Positions 7,386 to 15,710 of a stretch of 39,183 bases of DNA are shown piece by piece. The translations under genes and the position numbers were made by a program. Origin of the DNA: CAZCZZ01 sp964503335 (GTDB lineage Bacteria > Verrucomicrobiota > Kiritimatiellia > CAIVKH01). Within the stretch, counting starts at the first letter, position 1, and every line of letters starts with the position of its first letter. Location of the stretch: NCBI GenBank assembly GCA_964503335.1, contig CAZCZZ010000035.1, forward strand, positions 1-39,183, given 5' to 3'. The notes beneath the pieces are model-generated. The model made no database searches. It was not told the DNA's origin and was given only the letters and a program-made list of their open reading frames with translations.

Positions 7386-8425
7386 CGGCGGCTGACTGGA
7401 TCCGCAATTTGCTCGGTCAGGCGACGCCCTCGCGTGAAGACATCTCGTCCCGCATCAACAGCTGGATGCAATCGCGCACGTTCCATCACAGCCAGTTCAC
7501 CGACCTCAAGCGACTTGTGGCCGAAAAGGAAAAGCAGGGGTTGAAGATATCGCTGTGCCTCCCGGCGCTCAACGAAGAGAAGACCATCGGCAAGGAGGTC
7601 GTGCTCTTCCGCTCCGAACTCATGATGCGATATCCGCTTCTTGATGAAATTGCCGTGATCGATTCCGGCTCCACCGACAAGACGCGCGAGATCGCGGCTT
7701 CCTTCGGCGCCGATGTATACCTTGCCAGCGATATCCTGCCCGAGCAGGGCAACAAGCCCGGCAAGGGCGAAAACCTGTGGAAGGCTGTTTACCAGCTGAA
7801 GGGCGATATCATCGTCTATATCGACACGGACATTTCGAACATCCGTCCTCATTTCGTCTACGGACTCATCGCCCCGCTGATCTTCGAGCCCGAGATCAAG
7901 TACGTAAAGGCGTTCTACGACCGCCCCCTGACCGTTTCGACCGGAATCCGCGTGCCCGGCGGCGGGCGCGTGACGGAGATCCTGATCCGTCCACTCTTCT
8001 CGCTCTACTTCCCCGAACTCGCCGCATTGATCCAGCCGTTGTCCGGCGAGTATGCAGCGCGCCGCGAGGCCCTGGAGAAGATCCCCTTTCCCATCGGCTA
8101 CGGCGTCGAAACTTCGCATCTGCTGGATATCTATCGCCTGTGGGGACTTGATGCGTTCGGACAGACGGATCTTGGCCAGCGGATACACCGTAACCAGCCC
8201 ACGGTGTCGCTCGGCAAGATGGCGTTCGGCATCCAGCAGACCTTCCTTCGCCGGCTGGAGTCCTACGGCATCATTAAGCGCCGCGCGGAATTCTTTGACG
8301 TCCTCCGCCAGTTCCAGGTGCGCGACAACGTGTACGAACAGGTTGAACACTTTATCCACGAGGAGGAACGACCTCCCATGATCAGCCTCCCGGCCTACCA
8401 GGAGAAATTCGGGCGCACCCCCTGA
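7382..8425 (+). CDS. gpgS: Glucosyl-3-phosphoglycerate synthase (GT81, GpgS-like)
   Basis: GT-A glycosyltransferase of 347 residues that should transfer glucose from NDP-glucose to 3-phosphoglycerate, giving glucosyl-3-phosphoglycerate. Motifs in order: LCLPALNEEKTIG (58-70), VIDSGSTDKTREIA (92-105), the PGKGENLWK segment (126-134), the metal-binding YIDTDIS (D148, D150), and PLSGEYAARREALEKIPFPIGYGVET in the acceptor half. These follow GpgS/GT81 rather than ordinary GT2 enzymes. A Shine-Dalgarno GGAGG lies 6 nt before the ATG, within the end of the upstream M20-like gene; the stop TGA shares one base with the next start. Mannosyl-3-phosphoglycerate synthase is the main alternative but has a different family signature. 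In cyanobacteria, planctomycetes, Persephonella and others gpgS makes a compatible solute; in mycobacteria it primes polysaccharide synthesis. Confidence 0.9.
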   Translation: MTAADWIRNLLGQATPSREDISSRINSWMQSRTFHHSQFTDLKRLVAEKEKQGLKISLCLPALNEEKTIGKEVVLFRSELMMRYPLLDEIAVIDSGSTDKTREIAASFGADVYLASDILPEQGNKPGKGENLWKAVYQLKGDIIVYIDTDISNIRPHFVYGLIAPLIFEPEIKYVKAFYDRPLTVSTGIRVPGGGRVTEILIRPLFSLYFPELAALIQPLSGEYAARREALEKIPFPIGYGVETSHLLDIYRLWGLDAFGQTDLGQRIHRNQPTVSLGKMAFGIQQTFLRRLESYGIIKRRAEFFDVLRQFQVRDNVYEQVEHFIHEEERPPMISLPAYQEKFGRTP

Positions 8426-9840
8426 TGGATGAACTCACCGTAGCCATCGTCCACTACCACCTCCGCCCGGGCGGCGTGACCCGTGTCATCGAATCAACCC
8501 TCACCGCCATCGCTTCGCTTCCCGTCCGCGCCGTCGTCTTGAGCGGCGATTCAGAATCCAAAAGTCCCATCGCCTGCGCTCACGCGGTCCCATCGCTGGT
8601 CTATGGGGCATCCGTTTCTCCCGAAACCGTGCTACAGGAATGCATGTCCACCGCTGTCGACGCCCTGGGACGCGAACCGGATCTATGGCATATCCATAAC
8701 CACGCCTTGGGCAAGAATACGGCGCTCACGTCGGCCGTCCCCGTCATGGCGCAGCGCGGGTACCGCCTGCTTCTCCAGATTCATGATTTTGCCGAAGACG
8801 GCCGCCCTTCAAATTACTCGAGGCTCGGTTCACGTCCTGAGGGCGCTGCGCTTTATCCGTCCGCCCCGCACATTCACTACGCCCTGCTCAACCGCCGGGA
8901 CGTCGGAATCATGCGGCAGGCCGGAGGTGACGAGGATAGGATATGGTTTCTTCCCAATCCCGTACTACCGGCGGGCGACACGGAGTCTTCCGCAGCGGGC
9001 ACCGGCACAAGCATTGTCTATCCGACGCGCGCGATTCGTAGAAAGAACCTGGGCGAATTCCTGCTTTGGGCAGCCGTGGCCGATGAGGGCTCGCGTTTCG
9101 AAACAACGCTCGCGCCGACCAGCCCGGAAGACCTGCCCGTCTATGCGCGATGGAAAGAGCTCGCACACGAGCTTGGACTGCCGGTCCACTTCGAGGTCGG
9201 CATGCGTGGAGACAGGACCTACGCGCAGATCCTTCGCGACGCAAGGGCGGTCATGACCACGAGTGTCGCCGAGGGATTCGGTCTCGCTTTCATGGAACCA
9301 TGGCTGGTCGGCCGACCGGTGATCGGTCGCGACCTTCCCGACATTACGCAGGATTTCCGCGACACGGGCGTCGTGTTGGACGGACTCTATTCCTCATTGC
9401 CGATCCCGGTCTCGTGGATCGGTGAGCGCGCCGTCCGCGACGGGATAGAGCACCGGGTGACCGCACTTTACGCGGCGTACGGACGGACGCCGGGCGATGG
9501 ACTTTACGAGGCTTTCGTCGTGGACGGCACCATCGACTTCGGTCGTCTTGATGAGACGATGCAAGCAGCCGTGATCCGGCGGGCTCGTTCCGATGCGGCA
9601 ACCCGCAATCGCATCCGTGAGCTATCCGCCACACGCGATGTCTCGGCCGGTTCAACAGCCGAGAACAACAGGGCCGTCATCGAGTCACGCTACGGTTTGG
9701 TCTCCTATGGCGATCGCCTGATATCCACCTACAGATCCATGATAAGGAGTCCCGTCGGCACTTGCTCGCAGCTTGATGCAACTACTGTTCTCGATGCGTT
9801 CCTGAAGCCCGAACGCCTTTCCTTATTGAGGGTGCAATGA
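8425..9840 (+). CDS. GT4-family glycosyltransferase (second of the cluster)
   Basis: GT-B glycosyltransferase of 471 residues. The N-terminus VAIVHYHLRPGGVTRVIEST is the glycine-rich acceptor-side loop common in GT4 enzymes. WHIHNHALGKN follows, YPTRAIRRKNLGEFL carries the Arg/Lys donor contacts, and the EX7E motif is AEGFGLAFMEP (E283, E291). The last about 120 residues are longer than the usual GT4 C-terminus and show no motif I recognise. It starts in the stop codon of gpgS (TGATG) and ends overlapping the HAD gene by 4 nt, so it should be made in step with both. A role in adding a second sugar to glucosyl-phosphoglycerate or glucosylglycerate is inferred only from this placement. Confidence 0.87.
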   Translation: MDELTVAIVHYHLRPGGVTRVIESTLTAIASLPVRAVVLSGDSESKSPIACAHAVPSLVYGASVSPETVLQECMSTAVDALGREPDLWHIHNHALGKNTALTSAVPVMAQRGYRLLLQIHDFAEDGRPSNYSRLGSRPEGAALYPSAPHIHYALLNRRDVGIMRQAGGDEDRIWFLPNPVLPAGDTESSAAGTGTSIVYPTRAIRRKNLGEFLLWAAVADEGSRFETTLAPTSPEDLPVYARWKELAHELGLPVHFEVGMRGDRTYAQILRDARAVMTTSVAEGFGLAFMEPWLVGRPVIGRDLPDITQDFRDTGVVLDGLYSSLPIPVSWIGERAVRDGIEHRVTALYAAYGRTPGDGLYEAFVVDGTIDFGRLDETMQAAVIRRARSDAATRNRIRELSATRDVSAGSTAENNRAVIESRYGLVSYGDRLISTYRSMIRSPVGTCSQLDATTVLDAFLKPERLSLLRVQ

Positions 9841-10700
9841 CACACAAGGAGAGTCTGCTTCGCTGGATACGCCATCTGTGCGCGCCCATGGAACCCCTGC
9901 CGACCGGCATCGAACCCGTGTTGACCGAAATCCGCGATACGCGGGCCGTGCTGTTCGACGTGTATGGGACGCTTTTCATCAGTGCATCCGGGGATATCGG
10001 GTCTGACGCGATCGAAGGCGGTGCGCTGAGGAAAGCCTTCAACATGCTGGACCTTCCGGCTCCACCGGCTGAGGGTGCGCTGCAAAGGAATATCCGGCTG
10101 CGTCACGAGGAAGCATGGCGGCGTGGCATCGCGTATCCGGAGGTCGATATTCGAGACGTCTGGCGGGATGTGCTGGGCCCGGCATTCCCGGCGTCCGACG
10201 AAACGATTGAAGAGCTCGCCGTCATCTACGAATGCCTCGTCAATCCCGTCTGGCTCATGCCCGGTATGCGGGAGTGCCTGGATCTCCTGAGATCCAAGGG
10301 ACTACTGCTCGGCATCGTATCAAACGCGCAGTTCTATACGCCGCTGTTGTTCGAAGCGCTCGCGGGCGCAGCACCCGAGACGCTGGGTTTCACACCGTCC
10401 CTCTGCGCCTGGTCGTTCGAACTTGGATTCGCAAAGCCCTCGCCAGACCTCGTCGCCGCGCCTCTCCGCGCGCTTGCGGCGAACCACGGGATTCTGCCGC
10501 ACGAGGTGGTCATGATAGGAAACGATTCCCGGAAGGACATTGCCCCCGCGTTCAACGTAGGCTGCAAAACCATTCAGTTTGCAGGCGACGCCCGAAGCTA
10601 CCGCCCTTCCCCCGACGGGGCTCCTGCCGATGCATTGGTAAGGGCCCTCACCGATGTCCCGCATCTGCTGAAGACTAACGCCTCGTCTTCCGGTTGTTGA
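9837..10700 (+). CDS. HAD-superfamily hydrolase, candidate glucosyl-3-phosphoglycerate phosphatase
   Basis: HAD subfamily I hydrolase of 287 residues. Motif I is AVLFDVYGTLF (nucleophile D41), motif II IVSNAQ (S162), motif III FAKPSPD (K200) and motif IV IGNDSRKDI (D230, D234). A helical cap fits between about 60 and 140. By position, last in a tightly coupled operon with gpgS, it is the best candidate to remove the phosphate from the product. A caution is visible in motif I: the residue two after the nucleophile is Tyr (DVYGT) rather than the Asp that acts as acid/base in most HAD phosphatases; DVYGT is the haloacid-dehalogenase pattern. The 3' end overlaps the convergent RdgC-like gene by 26 nt. 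Confidence 0.85.
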   Translation: MTHKESLLRWIRHLCAPMEPLPTGIEPVLTEIRDTRAVLFDVYGTLFISASGDIGSDAIEGGALRKAFNMLDLPAPPAEGALQRNIRLRHEEAWRRGIAYPEVDIRDVWRDVLGPAFPASDETIEELAVIYECLVNPVWLMPGMRECLDLLRSKGLLLGIVSNAQFYTPLLFEALAGAAPETLGFTPSLCAWSFELGFAKPSPDLVAAPLRALAANHGILPHEVVMIGNDSRKDIAPAFNVGCKTIQFAGDARSYRPSPDGAPADALVRALTDVPHLLKTNASSSGC

Positions 10701-11775
10701 CCCAGGCGTGCATGTCTTTGATCGTGGACTTCCAGGAGGCGGGTGTGGACCGCTCGTCGATGAAGCGGTCGTAACAGCGAAGAAGGGCCTCATTGAAGGT
10801 GTTGAGGAGGTTCATCCGTTCCTGGAAGCGGCTGATGGCGTCGAGTTTCTCGCCTTCGGGCAGCTTTAATCCGCGGATCACGAACTGGTCCGCGTCGAAC
10901 GTGCAGATCCAAGCCTGGTCGCCGCGCGCGAGGGTCAGCTTCGACCGGCGCAATTTCTTTCCACCGAGAAGCGCTGTCTTCGCTTCGCCGCTGAGGAGCG
11001 GCTCGCCGCGACGCAGTACGGTCTCGTGCGCACCGCTGCCTTCCATCGTAAACATCAGGGGGCCTTCCACCATGATGGCGACATCGCCGAGGTCGCCGAG
11101 CTTGATCATGCCGCCGCGGGCCTCGGCAAAGAACCAGAGCCACGTCAGGAAGTCCTGACCCGGCAGGTTGTTTACTTCGTCGTCCTCGGCCTCGGGCGAA
11201 AAGCTGGAGGGCATCCAATCCTTGATGCGCGCCTGCTTGCGCTTCATTGCCGCCGTTTCCGGCACGACGGGAATCGGGCCGTAGCCGACGGTCTGTGTGA
11301 AGTAGATCTGGAACGCGTCGAGCTGCTTCTCCGACAGCGCCGTGGCGTACATCACCTCGTTCACCGTGTCATGGACCATGCCGATGCCCTTCAGCGTCGG
11401 CGGCATTTGCGGTTGCAGGCGGTTCGTGACGGAGCGACGGATATCGCTGCGGGCCGACTGGCTCAAGCGCTCCGCGCCCGAGGCGGCAAGCTGGGCGAGC
11501 TCCTCCATCTTGCACTCGGCGCGCAACAAGGCTTCGGGGACTTTCCGCACGGCGTGCATGAGCGACAGGCGAAGGAACCCCGCGTAGTACGCTGAATCAT
11601 CCGTGATCTTCCGGTCGAGCAAGTGGCGACCCGTCACCCAGCCGTTGATCTCTCCGTCGCTGAGCGTGTCGATGGGCGGCGCCGCGTACTTGGCAAAGAG
11701 CTCGACCGCGTTTTTCGGCAGCCCCTTCGGCAGGTAAAACATCCGGTAACTGATTGATCCGCTTTCAAAACCCAC
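10675..11775 (-). CDS. RdgC-like recombination-associated protein
   Basis: Protein of 366 residues resembling RdgC, a ring-forming DNA-binding protein that limits RecA activity. The N-terminal half has an ATNGWV-like GEINGWVTGRHLLDRKI followed by LRLSLMHAVRKVPEALLRAE, then a charged helical stretch, a PPTLKGIGMVHD segment and the alternating strands EVMYATALSEKQLDAFQIYF, the layout of the RdgC horseshoe domain. The second half (WLWFFAEARGG, GPLMFTMEGSGAHETVLRRG) also fits. I recognise it by pattern, with no diagnostic catalytic motif to confirm. The start is GTG at 11773-11775 with AGGAG 8 nt upstream. It follows panC after 98 nt in the same direction and converges with the HAD gene, overlapping by 26 nt. 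Confidence 0.62.
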   Translation of the reverse strand: MGFESGSISYRMFYLPKGLPKNAVELFAKYAAPPIDTLSDGEINGWVTGRHLLDRKITDDSAYYAGFLRLSLMHAVRKVPEALLRAECKMEELAQLAASGAERLSQSARSDIRRSVTNRLQPQMPPTLKGIGMVHDTVNEVMYATALSEKQLDAFQIYFTQTVGYGPIPVVPETAAMKRKQARIKDWMPSSFSPEAEDDEVNNLPGQDFLTWLWFFAEARGGMIKLGDLGDVAIMVEGPLMFTMEGSGAHETVLRRGEPLLSGEAKTALLGGKKLRRSKLTLARGDQAWICTFDADQFVIRGLKLPEGEKLDAISRFQERMNLLNTFNEALLRCYDRFIDERSTPASWKSTIKDMHAWVNNRKTRR

Positions 11776-11873
11776 GTGTTGATCTCCTGAAAAAGTGCAG
11801 GGAGTGGACAGGCATCGCTAGCGCAAGTCGAGCGGGAAAAGCGTAACACGAACCTCGGATTACGGATCACGCA

Positions 11874-12716
11874 TCACCGAAGGACCGTGTTGTCAATCAA
11901 CCGCGTCTTCGAGAACTTCACGGCCACGGCGACCAAGGCGGGCCGCTCGATTTCCATCACGGGCTCAAGGGTTTCATCATCGACGAGTTCGACGTAGTCA
12001 ATGCTTGCGCCTGGCGCGGTTTCGATGAGTCGCTTCATATCGCGCAGGATGACAGACGCGTTCCGCTCCCCTTCGCGATGGAGCCGCTCCGCCAGGTTCA
12101 GGGCGTTCCGCAGGCACGTGGCATGCTTCCGTTCCTCCGGCATCAGGAATGCGTTGCGCGAACTCATGGCGAGGCCGTCGGACTCCCTCACGGTGGGGCC
12201 CGGGATGATATCGATCGGGAAATTCAGGTCGCGCACCATGCGCCGGATGATCCGAAGCTGCTGCGCGTCCTTCTCCCCGAACACCGCGGTATTCGGGAGC
12301 ACGAGGTTGAAGAGCTTCGCGACCACGGTCGTGACGCCGCGGAAATGGCCGGGGCGGGAGGCACCGCAAAGGCCGCGCGACAACACGTCGTCGACAACAT
12401 AGACGCTGTGGTCCGGCGCATAGAGGTCCGATGCTTCCGGGTAAAAGACCACATCCACACCCGCGTCGCGGCAGAGCGCTTCATCGCGGGCGAAATCGCG
12501 CGGGTAGCGGCCGAAATCTTCGTTGGGACCGAACTGGAGGGGATTTACGAAGATGCTTACCACGACGCGGTCCACCCCATGCCGCGCGATGCTCGCGAGA
12601 GAGGTGTGTCCCGCGTGCAAATAGCCCATCGTGGGCACGAAGCCGATGCGCAGCCCTTGCGACCGCGCCTTTAGGGACCACTCCTGCATTTCTCCCGACG
12701 AACGAATGATGTCCAT
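11874..12716 (-). CDS. panC: Pantothenate synthetase
   Basis: PanC joins pantoate and beta-alanine with ATP to make pantothenate in coenzyme A synthesis. The 280-residue protein starting at ATG 12714-12716 matches the family length. It shows PTMGYLHAGH (28-37) with the HIGH-like motif, VVVSIFVNPLQFGPNEDFGRYPR, the FGEKDAQQL segment, and the KMSKS-like MSSRNAFL. The open frame continues 59 codons upstream, but that part has no family resemblance and runs opposite the Hsp20 leader, so I reject the longer start. The gene is divergent from hsp20 and upstream of the RdgC-like gene. All expected nucleotide-binding motifs are present, so it should be active. Confidence 0.96.
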   Translation of the reverse strand: MDIIRSSGEMQEWSLKARSQGLRIGFVPTMGYLHAGHTSLASIARHGVDRVVVSIFVNPLQFGPNEDFGRYPRDFARDEALCRDAGVDVVFYPEASDLYAPDHSVYVVDDVLSRGLCGASRPGHFRGVTTVVAKLFNLVLPNTAVFGEKDAQQLRIIRRMVRDLNFPIDIIPGPTVRESDGLAMSSRNAFLMPEERKHATCLRNALNLAERLHREGERNASVILRDMKRLIETAPGASIDYVELVDDETLEPVMEIERPALVAVAVKFSKTRLIDNTVLR

Positions 12717-12774
12717 GGCGGTGATTGAAGCACGATCCGGCCCCAAATCCAATTCGCAGGATGCAGACCTGTTC

Positions 12775-12803
12775 TTGTCCCGGTGCGCGATTCGACGTAG
12801 CAT
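12775..12803 (+). promoter_or_regulatory. Candidate promoter for the hsp20-lon operon
   Basis: TTGTCC (12775-12780) and TAGCAT (12798-12803) are spaced by 17 nt, each matching four of six sigma-70 consensus bases, in the 133-nt divergent gap between panC and hsp20. No CIRCE element (TTAGCACTC-N9-GAGTGCTAA) is visible, so heat control by HrcA at this site is not supported. Confidence 0.33.
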
Positions 12804-12849
12804 ACTCCACGGTGCGGGGCTCTCCGCGTCGCTTGGGGAGAATTCGGTC

Positions 12850-13281
12850 ATGACTCGGACGGTGATAGCGCAATGGACACAGCTGCAGCGCAAGCTGGCT
12901 GGCCTTCAGGGGGAGTGGGGACTCCAGCCCGAAGGCAACACCTGGTCGCCCAACACGGACGTCTATGAATCCAACGACGGGCTTGTCGTGAAGATGGAGC
13001 TAGCAGGCGTACCCTCCGACAGCATCCGGGTCCAGGTGGACGATCGTGCCCTGCTTGTGGAAGGAGAGCGGCGTGATCCCTGCACGGGGGAGACCAACGC
13101 GGGCAATAAATATAGACAACTTGAAATCGAATATGGTCCTTTCCAGCGCGTCATACCGCTGCCCTACCCGGTCAATGCGTCCGCGGCCAAGGCCAGGTGT
13201 GTACAGGGAGTTCTGGAGATACGCCTGCCGAAAGCGGATGCGCCCATTTTGAAGCGAATTTCGATAACGATCCTTTCCTAA
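12850..13281 (+). CDS. Small heat shock protein, Hsp20/alpha-crystallin family
   Basis: ATP-independent chaperone of 143 residues that holds unfolding proteins. The alpha-crystallin domain runs from about 35 to 140: PNTDVYESNDGLVVKMELAG opens it, then RALLVEGERR, FQRVIPLPYPVN, and the late beta-strand GVLEIRLPKA. The C-terminal IxI-type anchor is ISITIL. The start at ATG 12850 has GGGGAG 9 nt upstream (12835-12840); the open frame extends further up but into the panC divergent region. Lon starts 4 nt after the stop, so the chaperone and the protease for damaged proteins are in one transcript. Confidence 0.94.
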   Translation: MTRTVIAQWTQLQRKLAGLQGEWGLQPEGNTWSPNTDVYESNDGLVVKMELAGVPSDSIRVQVDDRALLVEGERRDPCTGETNAGNKYRQLEIEYGPFQRVIPLPYPVNASAAKARCVQGVLEIRLPKADAPILKRISITILS

Positions 13282-13285
13282 GAAC

Positions 13286-15709
13286 ATGGCAGCTCAAGAT
13301 CCAAATATCCCGGGTCCCCCTCCGGCGCCGCCCGTCGGTCCGGAATCCGATGACGAGTCGGCTGAAGTCGTAACCCGGCCGCCTGAAGCGGAGCGTTTTC
13401 CCAAGGTGCTGCCGATCCTGCCCCTCGGCGATATCGTGCTCTTCCCCGGTATGATCGCCCCGCTCGTGATTGACACCAAGCAGTCGACCAAGCTGATCGA
13501 CGATGTGGTCAGCGGCGATCGCCTGCTCATCGCGGCACTTCAGAAGAACCGCCAGCTTGCGGACGACAAAGTCGGCCACAAGGACGTCCACAGCATCGGC
13601 TGCGTCGCCCGGGTGCTGAAGATGTTGAAGTTTCCCGACGACACCGTGCGCGTCCTCGTCCAAGGCGCGGTGCGGTGCCGCATCGGACACGCAGAACCGG
13701 GTTCCGGGTATCTCCGGACCCGTTACACCATCCTGCGCGACCAGATCGAGAATTCCATAGAGATTGATGCTCTCGCCCGCAACGCGTCGCAACGCTTCCA
13801 GGAGATCATCACGCTTTCGCCTACGCTGCCCGATGAATTGAAGATCGCCATCGCGAACATCGAGGATCCCAGCCGGCTTTCGGACCTCATTGCCGCCAAT
13901 CTCAGCATGCCGATCGAGGATCGACAGGCACTTCTGGAGGAAGTCAATCCGCGCGCACGCCTCAAGGCACTTACTCCCCTTTTGAATCGCGAACGGGAGG
14001 TCCTGCGGCTGGGCAGTGAGATCCAGAACCAGGTCAGCCAAAGCTTCTCGAAGAGCCAGCGCGACTTCTTCCTGCGCGAGCAGTTGAAGGCCATCCGGAA
14101 GGAACTCGGCGAGGCGGACTCCCAGCAGTCGGAGACCAAGGACATCGAGGAACGGCTCGCCAAGGCCAAGTTGCCGCCCGAGGTCGAGAAAGCCGCAAAC
14201 AAGGAGAAGGACCGACTCAACTCCATCCCCGTGGCTTCTCCGGAATACTCGGTCGTGCGCACCTACCTCACATTGCTCGCCGACCTGCCATGGAGCATCT
14301 CCACGGAGGATCACCTCGATATCAAGCGCGCCCGCCGGATACTGGATCACGACCACTACGACCTGAAGAAGGTGAAGGATCGAATCCTCGAGTTCCTCGC
14401 GGTCCTGAAGTTGAAGAAGGATCTGAAGGGACCGATCCTCTGCTTCGTGGGTCCTCCTGGTGTCGGCAAGACATCACTCGGCCAGTCCATCGCGCGCGCG
14501 CTCGGCCGCAAGTTTGTTCGCATGTCCCTCGGCGGCATGCGCGATGAAGCCGAGATCCGCGGCCATCGCCGCACGTACATCGGCTCCATGCCGGGCCGGA
14601 TCATCCAGAGCCTCCGCAAGGCCGGTACGCGCAATCCCGTGTTCATGCTGGATGAGATCGACAAGCTCGGCGCCGACTTCCGCGGCGATCCCGCAGCGGC
14701 CTTGCTCGAAGTCCTGGACCCGGCACAGAACAACTCGTTCACGGACCACTACCTGGACGTGCCCTTCGATTTGTCGTCCGTTCTATTCATCGCCACTGCG
14801 AATGTCATCGACACCATGCCGGCCCCCCTGCGCGACCGCATGGAAGTCATTGAGCTTCCGGGCTACACGGCCCTGGAAAAGCGCCAGATCGCGCGCAAGC
14901 ATTTGATTCCGCGCCAGATTGATGCGCACGGGCTGACAAAGAAGCAGGTCCTCTTTGAAGACCCCGCTCTCGACGCATTGATTCAGGATTACACGCGCGA
15001 AGCCGGCGTACGCAACCTCGAGCGGGAGATCGCAAACATCTGCCGCAAGGTGGCTCGCCAGGTCGCCGAGGGTCGAAAAGGCCTGGTCAGGGTCAAGCCG
15101 ACGCAACTGGATGACTTTCTCGGCCCCAAGGTCTTTGAATCCGAGGTCGCGGAAAAGTCAGTCGATCCCGGCGTTGTCACGGGTCTCGCATGGACACCCG
15201 CGGGCGGTGACATTCTCTTTATCGAGGCGACCAAGATGCCGGGCAAAGGCAACCTCATTCTCACGGGCTCACTGGGCGACGTGATGAAGGAATCGGCCCG
15301 CGCTGCGCTCAGCTTCATCCGCGCGAACGCGAAGCGTTGGAAGATCGACACGGATTTCGCCGAGTCCGACTTCCACATCCACGTGCCGGCAGGCGCGGTG
15401 CCGAAGGACGGACCCTCCGCCGGTCTTGCCATGACTGCCGCGCTTTACTCGCTGGTCACGCAGAAACCTATTCCTTCGGACACGGCGATGACGGGCGAGA
15501 TCACGCTTCGCGGCAAGATCATGCCGATCGGGGGATTAAAGGAGAAGGTACTGGCGGCAAGCCGCGCCGGGATTCGCCGCATCCTCGTCCCCTACAACAA
15601 TCGACGCCATCTCACGGAGATTCCTCCCGAAGTACGCAAGCACATCGAATTCGTCTTCGTCAAGCGGGCGGATGACGCCATGAAGCACCTCACGAACGGC
15701 ACGCACTGA
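13286..15709 (+). CDS. lon: ATP-dependent protease Lon (La)
   Basis: Lon protease of 807 residues, close to the E. coli length of 784, degrading misfolded and regulatory proteins in the cytoplasm. It has the N-terminal substrate domain beginning LPILPLGDIVLFPGMIAPL, a coiled central part, the Walker A GPPGVGKT (389-396), Walker B VFMLDEIDK, and the C-terminal protease domain with catalytic S711 in DGPSAGLA and K754 in GGLKEKVLAA, 43 residues later as in E. coli (S679/K722). The first 40 residues are a Pro/Glu-rich extension (GPPPAPPVGPE) not found in standard Lon. No clear Shine-Dalgarno precedes the ATG; with 4 nt from the hsp20 stop, translational coupling is likely. Confidence 0.97.
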   Translation: MAAQDPNIPGPPPAPPVGPESDDESAEVVTRPPEAERFPKVLPILPLGDIVLFPGMIAPLVIDTKQSTKLIDDVVSGDRLLIAALQKNRQLADDKVGHKDVHSIGCVARVLKMLKFPDDTVRVLVQGAVRCRIGHAEPGSGYLRTRYTILRDQIENSIEIDALARNASQRFQEIITLSPTLPDELKIAIANIEDPSRLSDLIAANLSMPIEDRQALLEEVNPRARLKALTPLLNREREVLRLGSEIQNQVSQSFSKSQRDFFLREQLKAIRKELGEADSQQSETKDIEERLAKAKLPPEVEKAANKEKDRLNSIPVASPEYSVVRTYLTLLADLPWSISTEDHLDIKRARRILDHDHYDLKKVKDRILEFLAVLKLKKDLKGPILCFVGPPGVGKTSLGQSIARALGRKFVRMSLGGMRDEAEIRGHRRTYIGSMPGRIIQSLRKAGTRNPVFMLDEIDKLGADFRGDPAAALLEVLDPAQNNSFTDHYLDVPFDLSSVLFIATANVIDTMPAPLRDRMEVIELPGYTALEKRQIARKHLIPRQIDAHGLTKKQVLFEDPALDALIQDYTREAGVRNLEREIANICRKVARQVAEGRKGLVRVKPTQLDDFLGPKVFESEVAEKSVDPGVVTGLAWTPAGGDILFIEATKMPGKGNLILTGSLGDVMKESARAALSFIRANAKRWKIDTDFAESDFHIHVPAGAVPKDGPSAGLAMTAALYSLVTQKPIPSDTAMTGEITLRGKIMPIGGLKEKVLAASRAGIRRILVPYNNRRHLTEIPPEVRKHIEFVFVKRADDAMKHLTNGTH

Positions 15710-15710
15710 C

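Noticed and set aside
12717..12849. Looked for a CIRCE or other heat-shock operator before hsp20
   Set aside because: No TTAGCACTC/GAGTGCTAA pair or other recognised heat-shock element is present.
12717..12893. N-terminal extension of panC by 59 codons
   Set aside because: Not conserved in PanC, overlaps the hsp20 start region; ATG at 12716 gives the normal 280 residues.
13172..14356. Open frame of 394 codons on the minus strand opposite lon
   Set aside because: Shadow of lon; lacks any domain and would overlap hsp20 as well.
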